A DNA stretch of 27,653 bases. It comes from JACQKD01 sp964614265. Lineage in GTDB: Bacteria; Patescibacteriota; Minisyncoccia; Phycocordibacterales; UBA918. Positions 1 to 9,200 of this stretch are shown in pieces. The stretch spans positions 1 to 27,653 of the forward strand of contig CAZTKT010000007.1 of the NCBI GenBank assembly GCA_964614265.1. Reading direction: 5' to 3'. Position 1 is the stretch's first letter. Each line of letters starts with the position of its first letter. The position numbers and the translations under genes are program-made. Under the pieces are notes generated by a model. The model was not told the origin of the DNA. It saw only the letters and a list, made by a program, of their open reading frames with translations, and made no database searches.

Positions 1-1
1 T

Positions 2-202
2 GAGATGAGCTGGTTCATCACGACCTATTTCGAGGTCCGTGGTATCCGACTCTTCGAAGGCATCTACGTTCGGACGTCCAGTCTCGGCTCGGGCGGTAGC
101 CGCGTCGACGTCGGCAACTTCGGTGCCGGGGGTCTCGGCGTCGACTACTGGAGCGACGACCTCCGCGGTGACAGGCTCGGCTTGTCGGCTGCCAGGAAGT
201 GA
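2..202 (+). CDS. C-terminal end of a repeated protein, C-type-lectin/FGE-like (partial at the window edge)
   Basis: The frame is open from the window edge, so the gene probably starts outside; the ATG at 5 may be internal. The visible 65 residues contain IYVRTSSL, then SGGSRVDVGNF, then a variable stretch, and end GLSAARK at a TGA followed by a terminator. This order (VW..TSSL, RV..G.F, variable N/D/W-rich stretch, GFRLAR) resembles the C-terminus of formylglycine-generating-enzyme/C-type-lectin domains, the fold used by many diversity-generating retroelement targets; that assignment is inference. The copy at the other end of the window matches except for two residues in the flank and most of the stretch encoded by 122-181. 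An opposite-strand frame is also open here, but it has no start codon and the terminator faces the wrong way for it. Confidence 0.5.
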   Translation, partial: EMSWFITTYFEVRGIRLFEGIYVRTSSLGSGGSRVDVGNFGAGGLGVDYWSDDLRGDRLGLSAARK

Positions 203-215
203 TTCTTGATCCCTT

Positions 216-230
216 GAGGGCTTGTCCCTC
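216..230 (+). other. GC-rich hairpin just after the repeat gene
   Basis: Perfect 5-bp stem GAGGG/CCCTC with a 5-base loop, 14 bases after the TGA of the repeat gene and conserved in the partner at 27424-27438. GC hairpins just downstream of a variable region are a known feature of diversity-generating retroelement targets. That role here is speculative. Confidence 0.5.
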
Positions 231-240
231 TTGAATACTT

Positions 241-315
241 GAGCCTCCGCGAAATTTTTTTCGACCTTGTGAATAACTTGGACGAAAAGAGTTTGCCGGA
301 GGCTCTTTCTTTTTT
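241..315 (+). terminator. Long-loop intrinsic terminator of the left repeat gene
   Basis: Arms GAGCCTCCG (241-249) and CGGAGGCTC (297-305) are followed by a T-rich run at 306-315. In the partner copy the same arms enclose only six bases, so this copy carries an insertion in the loop; inner segments TTTTTCG and CGAAAA could pair to extend the stem. Confidence 0.7.
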
Positions 316-416
316 CATGCGAACGAAATGTACAAGATGCGCTTCCGTTTGCCAAGAAAGAAATACACACCAGGTGTATCGGGTAATTTCAGTTTTTGTA
401 GGTCTTGACTTTGCAT
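315..416 (-). pseudogene. uvrC: Truncated N-terminus of UvrC (GIY-YIG nuclease start)
   Basis: A 33-codon frame begins MQSQDLQKLKLPDTPGVY and continues to RILYIS before a TGA. LPDTPGVYFF followed by ILYI is the opening of UvrC, the excinuclease subunit that makes the incisions after UvrA/UvrB load on damage; the full protein has about 600 residues and continues ILYIGKA. Here the match stops after ILYI, exactly where the terminal repeat begins, so the gene is cut at the repeat junction. Either the repeat inserted or recombined into uvrC, or the contig is joined across a repeat. The neighbouring uvrA and uvrB make a former uvrC here plausible. The upstream part of the open frame (417-569) does not look like UvrC and was left out. 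Confidence 0.7.
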
Positions 417-477
417 TGCATATATGCTTTGATGTTTTTCGTTGTTCAGAACGATGTCTTTCAAAGAGGGGTGTCGC

Positions 478-840
478 GTGCAGATAAGCTTAGTAATCCC
501 AATGGACGATATCCTCTTGCTGTGCGTACGCGCACTGGAAGATGCTCTCAGACTCACGCTTCGTGCCACGTCTTCTTGTATAATTAAAGATGGGAGTTAT
601 GCGCAAGGGACTTTTACAGGTACGTACAAAATGGAGTTTATTTTCGACCCCAGAAGTGAGAATTGGAAAAAGTTAGTCGAGGCGTCACTACCACCCCACG
701 TGGTTGACGTAGAAAATTGCAGACTCACCCTCGGGGTACCGTCGCAACTGTTGCAAGTGGTGGATGATCTGCCTGGCACGCTGGTTCTCACACTCCCTCC
801 TGACCTAGAGGCGGTGGTGACGATATTACAGGAAAAGTAG
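478..840 (+). CDS. Hypothetical protein, about 120 aa
   Basis: Unrecognised soluble protein. I chose the GTG at 478 because AGAGGGG lies six bases upstream; an in-frame ATG at 454 and a TTG at 442 are alternatives. The middle and end (KMEFIFDPRSENWKKLV, then QLLQVVDDLPGTLVLTLPPD) look like an ordinary folded domain with no signal peptide or membrane segment. The gene points toward uvrA and is followed by a strong hairpin terminator. Confidence 0.6.
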   Translation: MQISLVIPMDDILLLCVRALEDALRLTLRATSSCIIKDGSYAQGTFTGTYKMEFIFDPRSENWKKLVEASLPPHVVDVENCRLTLGVPSQLLQVVDDLPGTLVLTLPPDLEAVVTILQEK

Positions 841-865
841 GGTAGATAGAAAGACGTCCGAAGAC

Positions 866-900
866 GAGACCGCTCCACCAAGAGCGGTCTCATTATTTTA
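866..900 (+). terminator. Intrinsic terminator between convergent genes
   Basis: Perfect 10-bp stem GAGACCGCTC/GAGCGGTCTC (866-875, 882-891) with a 6-base loop, followed by ATTATTTTA. It ends transcription of the 478-840 gene. It also sits immediately past the uvrA stop, though on that side there is no clear T-run. Confidence 0.8.
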
Positions 901-3526
901 GTACTTTTTTGAGATACTTCCCCGTATACGAATGCTGGCTCTTTGCGACTTCCTCGGGCGTTCCTTTAGCGACGATTTCTCCACCGCGCAGGCCGCCTTC
1001 GGGGCCGATATCGATCACGTAATCAGCAGACTTAACGAAATCGAGATTGTGCTCGATCACCATCACCGTGTTGCCTCGATTGACGAGCTCCTGCAATATC
1101 TCGATCAACTTTTTTACATCTTCGTAATGCAACCCAATAGTTGGTTCATCGAGGAGATACATGGTCTTTTCGGTATGGCGGCGATATAGCTCAGCGGAAA
1201 TCTTCACCCGCTGTGCTTCCCCACCAGAGAGTGTTGTCGCGCTCTGCCCCAGCTCGAGATACCCGAGACCAACTTCCGCAAGTGATTCGAGACGATCGGA
1301 CACGGCAGGAATATCCTTAAAAAAGGTCATCGCCTCTTCAATGGTCATATGCAAGACCTCATGGATATTTTTGCCTTTGTACCGTATCTCAAGTGTTTCT
1401 TTAGTAAATCGCTTCCCATCACAGACATCACAGAGGACAAACACCGTCGGCAAAAAATGCATTTCAACCGCGATCATGCCATTACCTTGACAGGCCTCAC
1501 AACGACCGCCTTTCACATTGAAGGAGAAACGCCCGGGCTTCCAACCGCGTGCACGAGATTCTGTTGCCGCGGCAAAGAGATCGCGGATGTGCGTGAATGC
1601 ACCAGTGTATGTGACAGGGTTTGAGCGTGGCGTGCGACCGATCGGTGACTGATCGATGAGTACCGTGCGTCCGAGATACTCACTTCCACTAAAGGATGCG
1701 GCGTTATATGTCTGTGGAGTGCGGTATTTTCGTTCAAGACGTGAGCGCAGATTGCGGTGGAGGATTTCATACATAAAGGTGGATTTGCCCGAACCAGAAA
1801 CACCAGTGAGCGCGATGAGTCTCCCGAGCGGAATATCAACGTGCATGTTTTTAATATTGAATGCCTTGCCCCCACGGATTTTGATGGAACCCTTCTCTCC
1901 TTCTCGACGCTTCTCTGGGACCGGTATGACGCGATCGCCACGCAAGTAGTCGAGTGTTATTGAACCAGAGGTATTCTTTTTTGCAGAAATAAGGTCATCG
2001 AGATATCCGTCAACCACGATATGGCCCCCATGCACACCAGCGCCAGGGCCGATGTCGACGAGATAATCGGAGGCGAGAACAGTGTCTTCATCATGTTCAA
2101 CGACAAGAATGGTGTTGCCGAGATCGCGGAGATTGGTCAGCGTCTTAATGAGGCGCTCATTATCACGCTGATGGAGACCGATCGTGGGTTCATCGAGCAC
2201 ATAGAGCGCTCCAACGAGTCCCGAACCAAGCTGGGACGCGAGTCGAATGCGTTGCGCCTCACCACCGGAGAGCGTACTCGCGCGACGATTAAGCGTGAGG
2301 TACTCGATCCCAACATCGAGCATAAATTGGAGACGATCAATAATCTCGCGCAGTGCCGGCCACGCAATCTCTTGCTGTTGTTTCGATAATTCGATGTTGC
2401 CAATAAAATCGTACGCATCTTTGATCGTCATCGAGGTGAAATCAACAATATTGTGTCCCAAAGGATTTTTGGTATCACTACTTTTGAGATACACCCGCAG
2501 AGCCTCCGGACGCAGTCGTGCACCCTTACAGGTTGGGCACGTATCACTTTGGAAAATACCTACGGTGCCAAGCCCGTTACACTCCGGACACGCACCATAC
2601 GGAGAATTAAACGAAAAGAGACGGGGCTCAACTTCGGGAAATGATGACCCGTCGGTCGGACAAATAAATTTCGCCGAAAGAATACGCTCACTCCCATCCG
2701 GACTTTCGATCTTGATGAGCCCAGCAGACTCCTGAAGTGCATGCTCGACTGCTTCAGAAAGTCGCTCGTGCGCTCCTTTTGGATCATTACCAAATTCACT
2801 GACATAGATCTCGTCAACGAGCACATCAATGTCATGCCGTTTTGTTTTTGTGAGAGTGATACGCTCACGCAATTGCTTCAGCTCACCATCAATCTTAACA
2901 GTCTCATATCCTTTCCCGAGCAAATCATAGAGAAGCTGATAGTACTCGCCTTTCCGGCCTACAATGAGTGGTGCAAAGATCCGCACCTTCTCGGATGAGA
3001 GCGTGACACCCATCACCTGTGTCGGTACTTTTTTATTTTTTTCTGTTTTCAGCTCAGTAGCCTCGATTGACTTGAGAATGAGACGTAAGATTTCATCTTG
3101 GGACAATTTTTGAATGGGCACATCGTCATTGAGACAGTACGGCTGACCGACACGCGCATAGAGAATGCGGAGATAGTCGTATATTTCAGTAATAGTCGCA
3201 ACCGTCGAACGAGGATTGCGCGACGCAGATTTTTGGTCAATTGAGATCGCTGGTGAGAGTCCACTGATCTCGTCAACATCAGGCTTTTGCATCTGCCGAA
3301 GAAATTGACGCGCATACGTCGAAAGCGACTCGACATAGCGTCGCTGACCTTCCGCAAAGATCGTGTCAAATGCCAGTGATGATTTACCCGAACCAGAGAG
3401 ACCGGTAAAGGCAATCATCGTGTTGCGTGGGATCGATAGGGACACATTTTTAAGATTGTGTGTCCGCGCACCCCTGATGACAATTTCTTCTTGTGTTTTC
3501 TTATGTACGTGTTTCTTTTCAGCCAT
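893..3526 (-). CDS. uvrA: Excinuclease ABC subunit UvrA
   Basis: UvrA is the dimeric ATPase that finds bulky DNA lesions and loads UvrB in nucleotide excision repair. From the chosen ATG (877 aa, slightly shorter than the usual ~940) the N-terminal Walker A GLSGSGKSS is at residues 42-50. The sequence also shows the first zinc-binding region (FICPTDG, then GACPECNGLG and CPTCKG), two ABC signatures LSGGEAQR, a second Walker A (TGVSGSGKST) and the C-terminal zinc finger (GRCEACQGNG and LCDVCDGKRF). Both D-E-P-T-I-G-L-H Walker B regions are intact. An upstream GTG or ATG at 3583/3541 would add 5-19 residues, but GGGG lies just upstream of 3526. It has its own extended -10 promoter. Function is confident. 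Confidence 0.97.
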   Translation of the reverse strand: MAEKKHVHKKTQEEIVIRGARTHNLKNVSLSIPRNTMIAFTGLSGSGKSSLAFDTIFAEGQRRYVESLSTYARQFLRQMQKPDVDEISGLSPAISIDQKSASRNPRSTVATITEIYDYLRILYARVGQPYCLNDDVPIQKLSQDEILRLILKSIEATELKTEKNKKVPTQVMGVTLSSEKVRIFAPLIVGRKGEYYQLLYDLLGKGYETVKIDGELKQLRERITLTKTKRHDIDVLVDEIYVSEFGNDPKGAHERLSEAVEHALQESAGLIKIESPDGSERILSAKFICPTDGSSFPEVEPRLFSFNSPYGACPECNGLGTVGIFQSDTCPTCKGARLRPEALRVYLKSSDTKNPLGHNIVDFTSMTIKDAYDFIGNIELSKQQQEIAWPALREIIDRLQFMLDVGIEYLTLNRRASTLSGGEAQRIRLASQLGSGLVGALYVLDEPTIGLHQRDNERLIKTLTNLRDLGNTILVVEHDEDTVLASDYLVDIGPGAGVHGGHIVVDGYLDDLISAKKNTSGSITLDYLRGDRVIPVPEKRREGEKGSIKIRGGKAFNIKNMHVDIPLGRLIALTGVSGSGKSTFMYEILHRNLRSRLERKYRTPQTYNAASFSGSEYLGRTVLIDQSPIGRTPRSNPVTYTGAFTHIRDLFAAATESRARGWKPGRFSFNVKGGRCEACQGNGMIAVEMHFLPTVFVLCDVCDGKRFTKETLEIRYKGKNIHEVLHMTIEEAMTFFKDIPAVSDRLESLAEVGLGYLELGQSATTLSGGEAQRVKISAELYRRHTEKTMYLLDEPTIGLHYEDVKKLIEILQELVNRGNTVMVIEHNLDFVKSADYVIDIGPEGGLRGGEIVAKGTPEEVAKSQHSYTGKYLKKVLK

Positions 3527-3573
3527 ATATTCAGACCCCATGCAACAACAGCGTATGGGGGTGTAACGGGTAG

Positions 3574-3582
3574 AGTATAGCA
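3574..3582 (-). promoter_or_regulatory. Extended -10 promoter of uvrA
   Basis: On the minus strand this reads TGCTATACT, an extended -10 box (TGn followed by TATACT) about 48 bases before the uvrA start. No good -35 is visible, as is usual for extended -10 promoters. The same nonamer precedes genes at 20457 and 22532. Confidence 0.5.
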
Positions 3583-3674
3583 AAAAGTGGCAGTCATTTC
3601 CATATGCACGCTACCAACTTACTAAGTTGCGAAAGTCATGTACAATATGTGCAATAAATTAAATATAGATTCTT

Positions 3675-4106
3675 ATGAAAGAAACTTTATTACAGGTGTT
3701 GCTTTTCCTTGCGTTTGTTGCAATTCTGATCGCACCACAGTCCGGACCGATCGGAAATATGATCGACTGGATCTACATTATTTTGTTTGTCGTTCTGGTC
3801 GGCATGTATATTGCGTTAAAACTGACAAAATATAAGAGGAAGAAGATGCCGTTTCTCGAAACCCCCCTTAGTATTGGTATCAGTAGTATTGGTATCAGTA
3901 CTAAGACCAGCGCACGCACATATTTCGTTCTCACTACTCTCGTGTTTCTCGCTATTGGCAGCTTACATGTGTTGCGTATAGTGAATGGTTGGGAGGTAAT
4001 TGTCTCCGGTTGGTCAGTACCCATGGAGTTCTCCTATGCCGCAGTTGTTATTAGCATTGATTTCGTCTGGACGGGATTCTGTCTCTTGAAAAAGCCTTCC
4101 GCGTAG
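3675..4106 (+). CDS. Small integral membrane protein, hypothetical
   Basis: A 143-residue protein with about four hydrophobic segments: residues 5-21 (LLQVLLFLAFVAILIA), 31-50 (WIYIILFVVLVGMYIALKL), 83-103 and 120-138. A basic loop KYKRKK follows the second segment. Family not recognised. An in-frame duplication gives SIGIS twice in a row at about residues 66-75. It sits between the divergent uvrA and convergent uvrB, whose 3' end is only 15 bp away. Confidence 0.75.
   Translation: MKETLLQVLLFLAFVAILIAPQSGPIGNMIDWIYIILFVVLVGMYIALKLTKYKRKKMPFLETPLSIGISSIGISTKTSARTYFVLTTLVFLAIGSLHVLRIVNGWEVIVSGWSVPMEFSYAAVVISIDFVWTGFCLLKKPSA
3871..3902. repeat. 15-bp in-frame tandem repeat
   Basis: AGTATTGGTATCAGT occurs twice back to back, encoding SIGIS-SIGIS in the loop between membrane segments 2 and 3. 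It is a likely slippage site; whether copy number varies is unknown. Confidence 0.75.
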
Positions 4107-4121
4107 CAGAGTACCATTTTT

Positions 4122-6173
4122 TTACTTCCCAAGCGCTCGTATCTCATCCCGCACAATCGCCGCCGTTTCAAAGTCGAGAAGTTTGACCGCTTCGTTCATC
4201 TGGCGAGTCTTTTCCTTAATAAGTTTCTTTGGATTCTGTTTATAGAGCTCTCGATCAATCACAAGAAGTGTGCCGACGGTTTCTTCGTGCACACTGCGGA
4301 GCTGATCCGTAATGTCTTTTATCTCTTTATGGATAGTCTGTGGTGTAATGCCGTGCTCCGTATTGTACGCGACCTGTCGCTCTCGACGACGATTGGTTTC
4401 CCCTATTGCCTTTTCGAGTGAACCGGTCATCTCATCGGCATAGAGAATAACGCGTCCATTAACGTTTCGTGCGGCGCGACCGATGGTCTGGATAAGCGAT
4501 GTCTCCGAACGAAGAAACCCTTCTTTATCAGCATCGAGAATCGCGACCAACTCAACCTCGGGGAGATCGAGCCCTTCTCGGAGCAGGTTGACACCGACGA
4601 GACAATCAAAGGTGCCCCTACGAAACTCAGTCAAGATCGTAATCCGATCAAGCGTCTTGATATCGCTGTGAATATATTCGGCTTTGACCTGTTGTTCTTT
4701 GAGAAATTCAGAGAGATCTTCCGCCATCTTCTTGGTAAGCGTGGTCACGAGTACCCGTCCGCCCCCTTTCACCACCCGCTCTGTTTCAGCGATAAAGTCT
4801 CGTACTTGCCCGGGATAGCCAGTAGTATTCTTGTTTTTTGACGCTCCATCAACAGGCGTCGTCGGTGGCGCATCACTAACAATCGGTCGCACGATTATTT
4901 TCGGATCAATGAGACCTGTTGGGCGAATAATCTGCTCGACAACCTGCGTGCTCTCTTTGTACTCATAGGTGCCCGGCGTCGCCGAGGTATAGATCGTCGC
5001 ACCAACACGTGCCTGAAACTCTTCAAAGGTCAGTGGGCGATTGTCCACCGCGCTCGGCAGACGAAATCCATGTTCGACAAGTGTCTTTTTACGTGACCGA
5101 TCGCCAGCATACATTCCACCAAGCTGTGGAATAGTCACATGCGATTCATCAATGATGGTGAGAAAATCAGGTGTACCATCAGGTTTGTGAGGAAAATACG
5201 AAAGTAATGTGTAGGGTGCTTCCCCGGGCTTTCGGCCATCAAAATGTCGTGAATAATTTTCGATGCCGTTGCAATAACCAATCTCGCGAATCAGTGCAAG
5301 ATCATGTTGCGTGCGCCGTTTGATGCGCTCCGCCTCAAGAATCTTCCCTTCTTTATCAAATCGCGCAAGCTGTTCCTTCAATTCAAGAGCGATATCCTCA
5401 ATAGCGCGCTTGCGTTCACCTTCTGGTGTCACAAAATGCTTCGCAGGAAAGAGAAAAAATGTCGGCACATCACCGATGATCGCACGTGTGACCGCGTCGA
5501 TACGCACAATCGCGTTCACACTGTCACCACCAAAAGAAAGTCGATAGATCATGCGTTCGTTGGTCGGCATGATTTCTATCGTGTTGCCAATCGCCCGAAA
5601 ATGCCCAGGGGCAAGGTCGGCGTTTGTCCGTTCAAAATAGAGAGAGACGAGTGCGCGGATCATGTCATGACGCGACAGTGCCATTCCCACTTCGATACGC
5701 TTATGCACTTTTTCATATTCAACTGGTGAACCCAGTCCATAGATACACGAAACCGACGCAACCACGATGACGTCCTTTCGCGACAACAACGCCTGTGTAG
5801 ATGCATGACGAAGCCGATCGATCTCCTCATTGATCTGTGCCTCTTTTTCGATATAAGTATCCGACACCGGCATGTACGCCTCTGGCTGATAGTAGTCGTA
5901 GTATGAAACGAAGTAATGTACCGCGTTGTCGGGGAAAAAGTCCGCATATTCTTGCGCAAGCTGTGCCGCGAGGGTTTTGTTGTGCGCAATCACCAGCGTT
6001 GGTTTCCCTATTTGGGCGATCACATTTGCCGCAGTAAACGTCTTGCCCGAGCCGGTAACCCCAAGAAGCGTCTGATGGCGATCCCCACGATGCACGCCTT
6101 TAAGCAAGGCTTCAATTGCCTTTGGCTGGTCCCCCGCAGGGGTGTAGTGGGTTGAAAGGGTGAAGGTGGACAT
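4122..6173 (-). CDS. uvrB: Excinuclease ABC subunit UvrB
   Basis: UvrB is the damage-verifying helicase-like subunit that accepts DNA from UvrA and recruits UvrC. The 683 residues are full length (usual 660-700). Walker A GVTGSGKT is at 38-45 and the strand-separating beta-hairpin YYDYYQPEAY at 91-100. The DEAD-like box DESH is at 342-345, helicase motifs V/VI include LREGLDLPEV and QTIGRAARN, and a C-terminal UVR motif is near MNEAVKLLDFETAA, the UvrA/UvrC contact. The ATG is 46 bp after the cas12d stop on the same strand, so read-through is possible. The first 82 bp of the gene are duplicated at 12461-12542, and the original promoter may now lie there, beyond the CRISPR module. Confidence 0.97.
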   Translation of the reverse strand: MSTFTLSTHYTPAGDQPKAIEALLKGVHRGDRHQTLLGVTGSGKTFTAANVIAQIGKPTLVIAHNKTLAAQLAQEYADFFPDNAVHYFVSYYDYYQPEAYMPVSDTYIEKEAQINEEIDRLRHASTQALLSRKDVIVVASVSCIYGLGSPVEYEKVHKRIEVGMALSRHDMIRALVSLYFERTNADLAPGHFRAIGNTIEIMPTNERMIYRLSFGGDSVNAIVRIDAVTRAIIGDVPTFFLFPAKHFVTPEGERKRAIEDIALELKEQLARFDKEGKILEAERIKRRTQHDLALIREIGYCNGIENYSRHFDGRKPGEAPYTLLSYFPHKPDGTPDFLTIIDESHVTIPQLGGMYAGDRSRKKTLVEHGFRLPSAVDNRPLTFEEFQARVGATIYTSATPGTYEYKESTQVVEQIIRPTGLIDPKIIVRPIVSDAPPTTPVDGASKNKNTTGYPGQVRDFIAETERVVKGGGRVLVTTLTKKMAEDLSEFLKEQQVKAEYIHSDIKTLDRITILTEFRRGTFDCLVGVNLLREGLDLPEVELVAILDADKEGFLRSETSLIQTIGRAARNVNGRVILYADEMTGSLEKAIGETNRRRERQVAYNTEHGITPQTIHKEIKDITDQLRSVHEETVGTLLVIDRELYKQNPKKLIKEKTRQMNEAVKLLDFETAAIVRDEIRALGK
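6092..6173. repeat. 82-bp direct repeat, copy 1 (5' end of uvrB)
   Basis: The first 82 bp of uvrB recur at 12461-12542 in the same orientation with a single mismatch (6096 G against 12465 T). The two copies bracket cas12d, the CRISPR array, cas1 and the NUDIX gene (6.3 kb). Confidence 0.95.
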
Positions 6174-6219
6174 ATCTCTAGCATGCCATTAAAAGGCAAG
6201 GTGTGCCATTACAGCAGTA

Positions 6220-9200
6220 TCATCGCAAATCTAGATTGAGTATTGTCACAAACTCAGAATTTTGTTGATACAGTTTATGTTTCTGTTGAAGTTCTGGTAT
6301 GTCACCAGAGACATCACTTTCATCTTTCACTATTACGTCTTTTGAATTTTTGCAATCACGTAAGATGCCTTTGAGAGCTATCCAATACGATGCTTGTATA
6401 TCTGCATCAGAAACATGTCTACAATACTGGCATATATAGATTGCACTATCTCCACGTCTTATACCCCACACACTTTTTCCAGCTCTATCCTCTCTCAAGA
6501 CTTTATCAGCATGATAGGGTTTTGATTGAGGTAATTTTTTAAAATCGGCAATCGATGGCCGTGATGCTTTTAAGAGTTGTCTCCGCTTTTCTTTATTTTT
6601 TTCCGCGTTATAAGGTGATTTTCCACAATGAGTACACAGGTAGCTAGTGGCGTAGGCGCTCACCTGTTTTCCAAACTGTTTTGCTTTGATCCCCCATATC
6701 AGATCAGCTTCATGAGAACCAGCATCATCAGTATGTGTACGACCAATATCAGCCTTCTTGACGGAGTTATAGATGACTTTTACACGATTCCCCCCCGTCT
6801 CAAAGTTTGAAATTTCTCTTTCATATACAGGTATTGCATCATATCGCATCGCAATGTCGTGCACTTGGTTACGAAGCGATGTATAGGCATTTTGGCGCAA
6901 CCGCTCCAATTTTGTACTTGGTACACCAAAAGTACCAAACGATTGGCGTGTTTTAAGTTTCTGTACAAATTCGCGCACCTTATGTGTAAGTGGCTCGTAT
7001 AAAAATCCACGCGCAATAATTTGCACCAGATGTGTGTTTTTTGAGTCGCTTTCAATAATAGTCCATGCGAGACCATATTCCCCGACATCAATACCCATAT
7101 AGCGGGTACGATCCCCTAGCAAGTGTTTTGCTGGCTGTGGTGTGAGACGAAATGGAATAGATATAAACAGACGCGGCTCATTTTTTGTAAATGAGACCTT
7201 GTCGGTGTCCATATCCCACCGTACGTGTACCAATCGCTCAACAATAAATGATGGCTCACCCATAGCAAGTTTTGTTCTTTGTTTATGCCACCATGAATTC
7301 TCTGCACCTACGGTCTTATCTAGAAACTGCAGGTGGTATTTTGATGTCCGTATATCGAGTAGGTGTTGTGATGCAATGTGCATATTGCGAAATGCAGTTT
7401 TGTGTCCGAAATCTTTACCCTGTTTGCACTGTATTTGTAAGATACCTGTATCTGCTTGTACTTGTGGTTTTTCTAACGCAATATGCCACTGCCTTGTCCC
7501 TTGTTGTGTAACACATAAAGGAAACCGTTTTTCTGAGCCGAGCGTCTGTATCGTGTATCGTTCTACGTATTCTGCTCGGCTCATTTTTGATACAGCTCCA
7601 CGCATTTCGGCAAGTATACTCGTCTGTAAAAACCGCCCAAGCATTATACCGGAGAGTGTGGCTGGGTTATCAGCTAATGATAGAAACGCGTGAGCTGACT
7701 CAAAAAGTTCTTTATTGAGGAGGCTTTTATCAATTGGTACGTTGGTATCATGGTGGAGTGCGACCTTAATACTAAGACGTATTTTTTCCATCTCACATGC
7801 ATCAAGAAGTTCACCGAAATCGCCGCTTCGAATAAGATTGTCCCACCGCGGTTTAAGCGTATCAACAAGCTCTTGTAATACGATCAATGCATTTTTTTCA
7901 TCTATATCAAGTGTGAGTATTTCCCGTTGGTGGCGCGCCTGTTTTGCTTTCCAGAATACGTAGTCGCCAGATTTATCTTTATATGCTCGTTTCTTTGCGT
8001 TGTAGACAAAGAGACCAAATATATCAAATGTGCTGCCGTTTTGTTGCACTGCGGTTCGTTTTGCAAAAATACCCTCAATGATGTGTCGAAAGCGTGTTGA
8101 ATTTAGGCGGTAATACATTCCACGAAGGGTTTCAAACTTTTGGAGTGTGAATGTTTTCAACTCCGTATCATTAGAGAAACGTGTGGATATTGTGGCATGA
8201 GTGAGCGCTTCATCACATACACTAATAAATGAATCGGCTTGCTTGAGTTCTGTGACGGCGCTGACAAATTTTGCATAGACAGTTCGCTTAGTATCCCCCA
8301 AGAAGTTTGGAACAAGGCGCACGATATCAAATAACGGCGCATATTTTAAGTGTGCACGATGTCCTTTCTCCCATACGTCGTGTTCTTTTTTCCCAATACT
8401 ATCGTCCTCAGGTTCGGAATAAATATTTTGGTATGCGGTATTAAGTTCAGTGCGCAAATCAGCAAGTAGACGACGATATAATTCAAGATTTGTGTCATCA
8501 ATCATTGTTTTCTGCATTCCTCTAAGAATGTCGGCACACTGTTTCGCAAGTGCCTGTACTTGTTCATCAAGCGAAGAATCTGTTAGTACTGCCTGTAGTT
8601 CTTGTAGATGATTACGCTTCAGCACTTTTCTGGTATCTTTTTTTGTTTCCTCTACGGGACACTCTTGCATCTCTCCAAATAACTCTTCTCGCAAAACAAT
8701 TTCTTGTCGTTTTGTATTTGAAACCCATGATTCAATTTTTCCGCCAAACGCCGAACGATACTCATGCCATCCTTTTTCCAAATGTGGTTTTGATAATTTT
8801 TTTGCCGCTTGTACAAGATATTCTATGCGTTCATCTAGCTCCTCGGTATGAGTAGCCCAGTAGGGCGAGTTGGAAATTATCTGATGTCGGATGACCCCAC
8901 CACCGTCTCGCATATCAGCTATCGCCTTGTTGAAATAATTACTGAATGCCCCATGATTATTATACAGGCCAAGGATTTTCTTGATCTGGATATCTGGTTT
9001 TTCTTTTGTATATGGCATCTCTGGCGCTCGCAGATATGTTTGATATGTCGCCAGTAGTTCCTTTGGCGGTGTTGCCAGTTGCATTTGTATAGTTGGTGCA
9101 AAAAAGAAAGTAAAATCAAACTCAACCTTTGGTCTAGGGTCAAAACCAAGAAAGGCTTGTATACGTTCGTCTTTTTTCTTCTCAAGTACCCATTTTGAAA

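Larger units (their letters stand above)
1..315. repeat. Left copy of an inverted repeat (partner 27376-27653)
   Basis: The first 55 bases are the exact reverse complement of the last 55 bases of the window. Homology then continues, with differences, through the stop codon of a short reading frame and a terminator to about 315, where unique sequence (a uvrC start) begins. It is visibly more GC-rich than its surroundings. Differences between the copies are concentrated at 122-181; the flanks are almost identical. Unlike the partner, this copy carries about 45 extra bases inside the terminator loop. Confidence 0.9.

Noticed and set aside
1..240. Outward-facing open frames in the terminal repeats (acidic, Ala/Val/Pro-rich)
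   Set aside because: They are open in both copies but lack a start codon, and the terminators point inward, matching the opposite frame; the openness is probably a by-product of high GC.
417..569. Upstream extension of the UvrC-like frame
   Set aside because: No similarity to UvrC, and it overlaps the better-supported gene at 478-840 in antisense.
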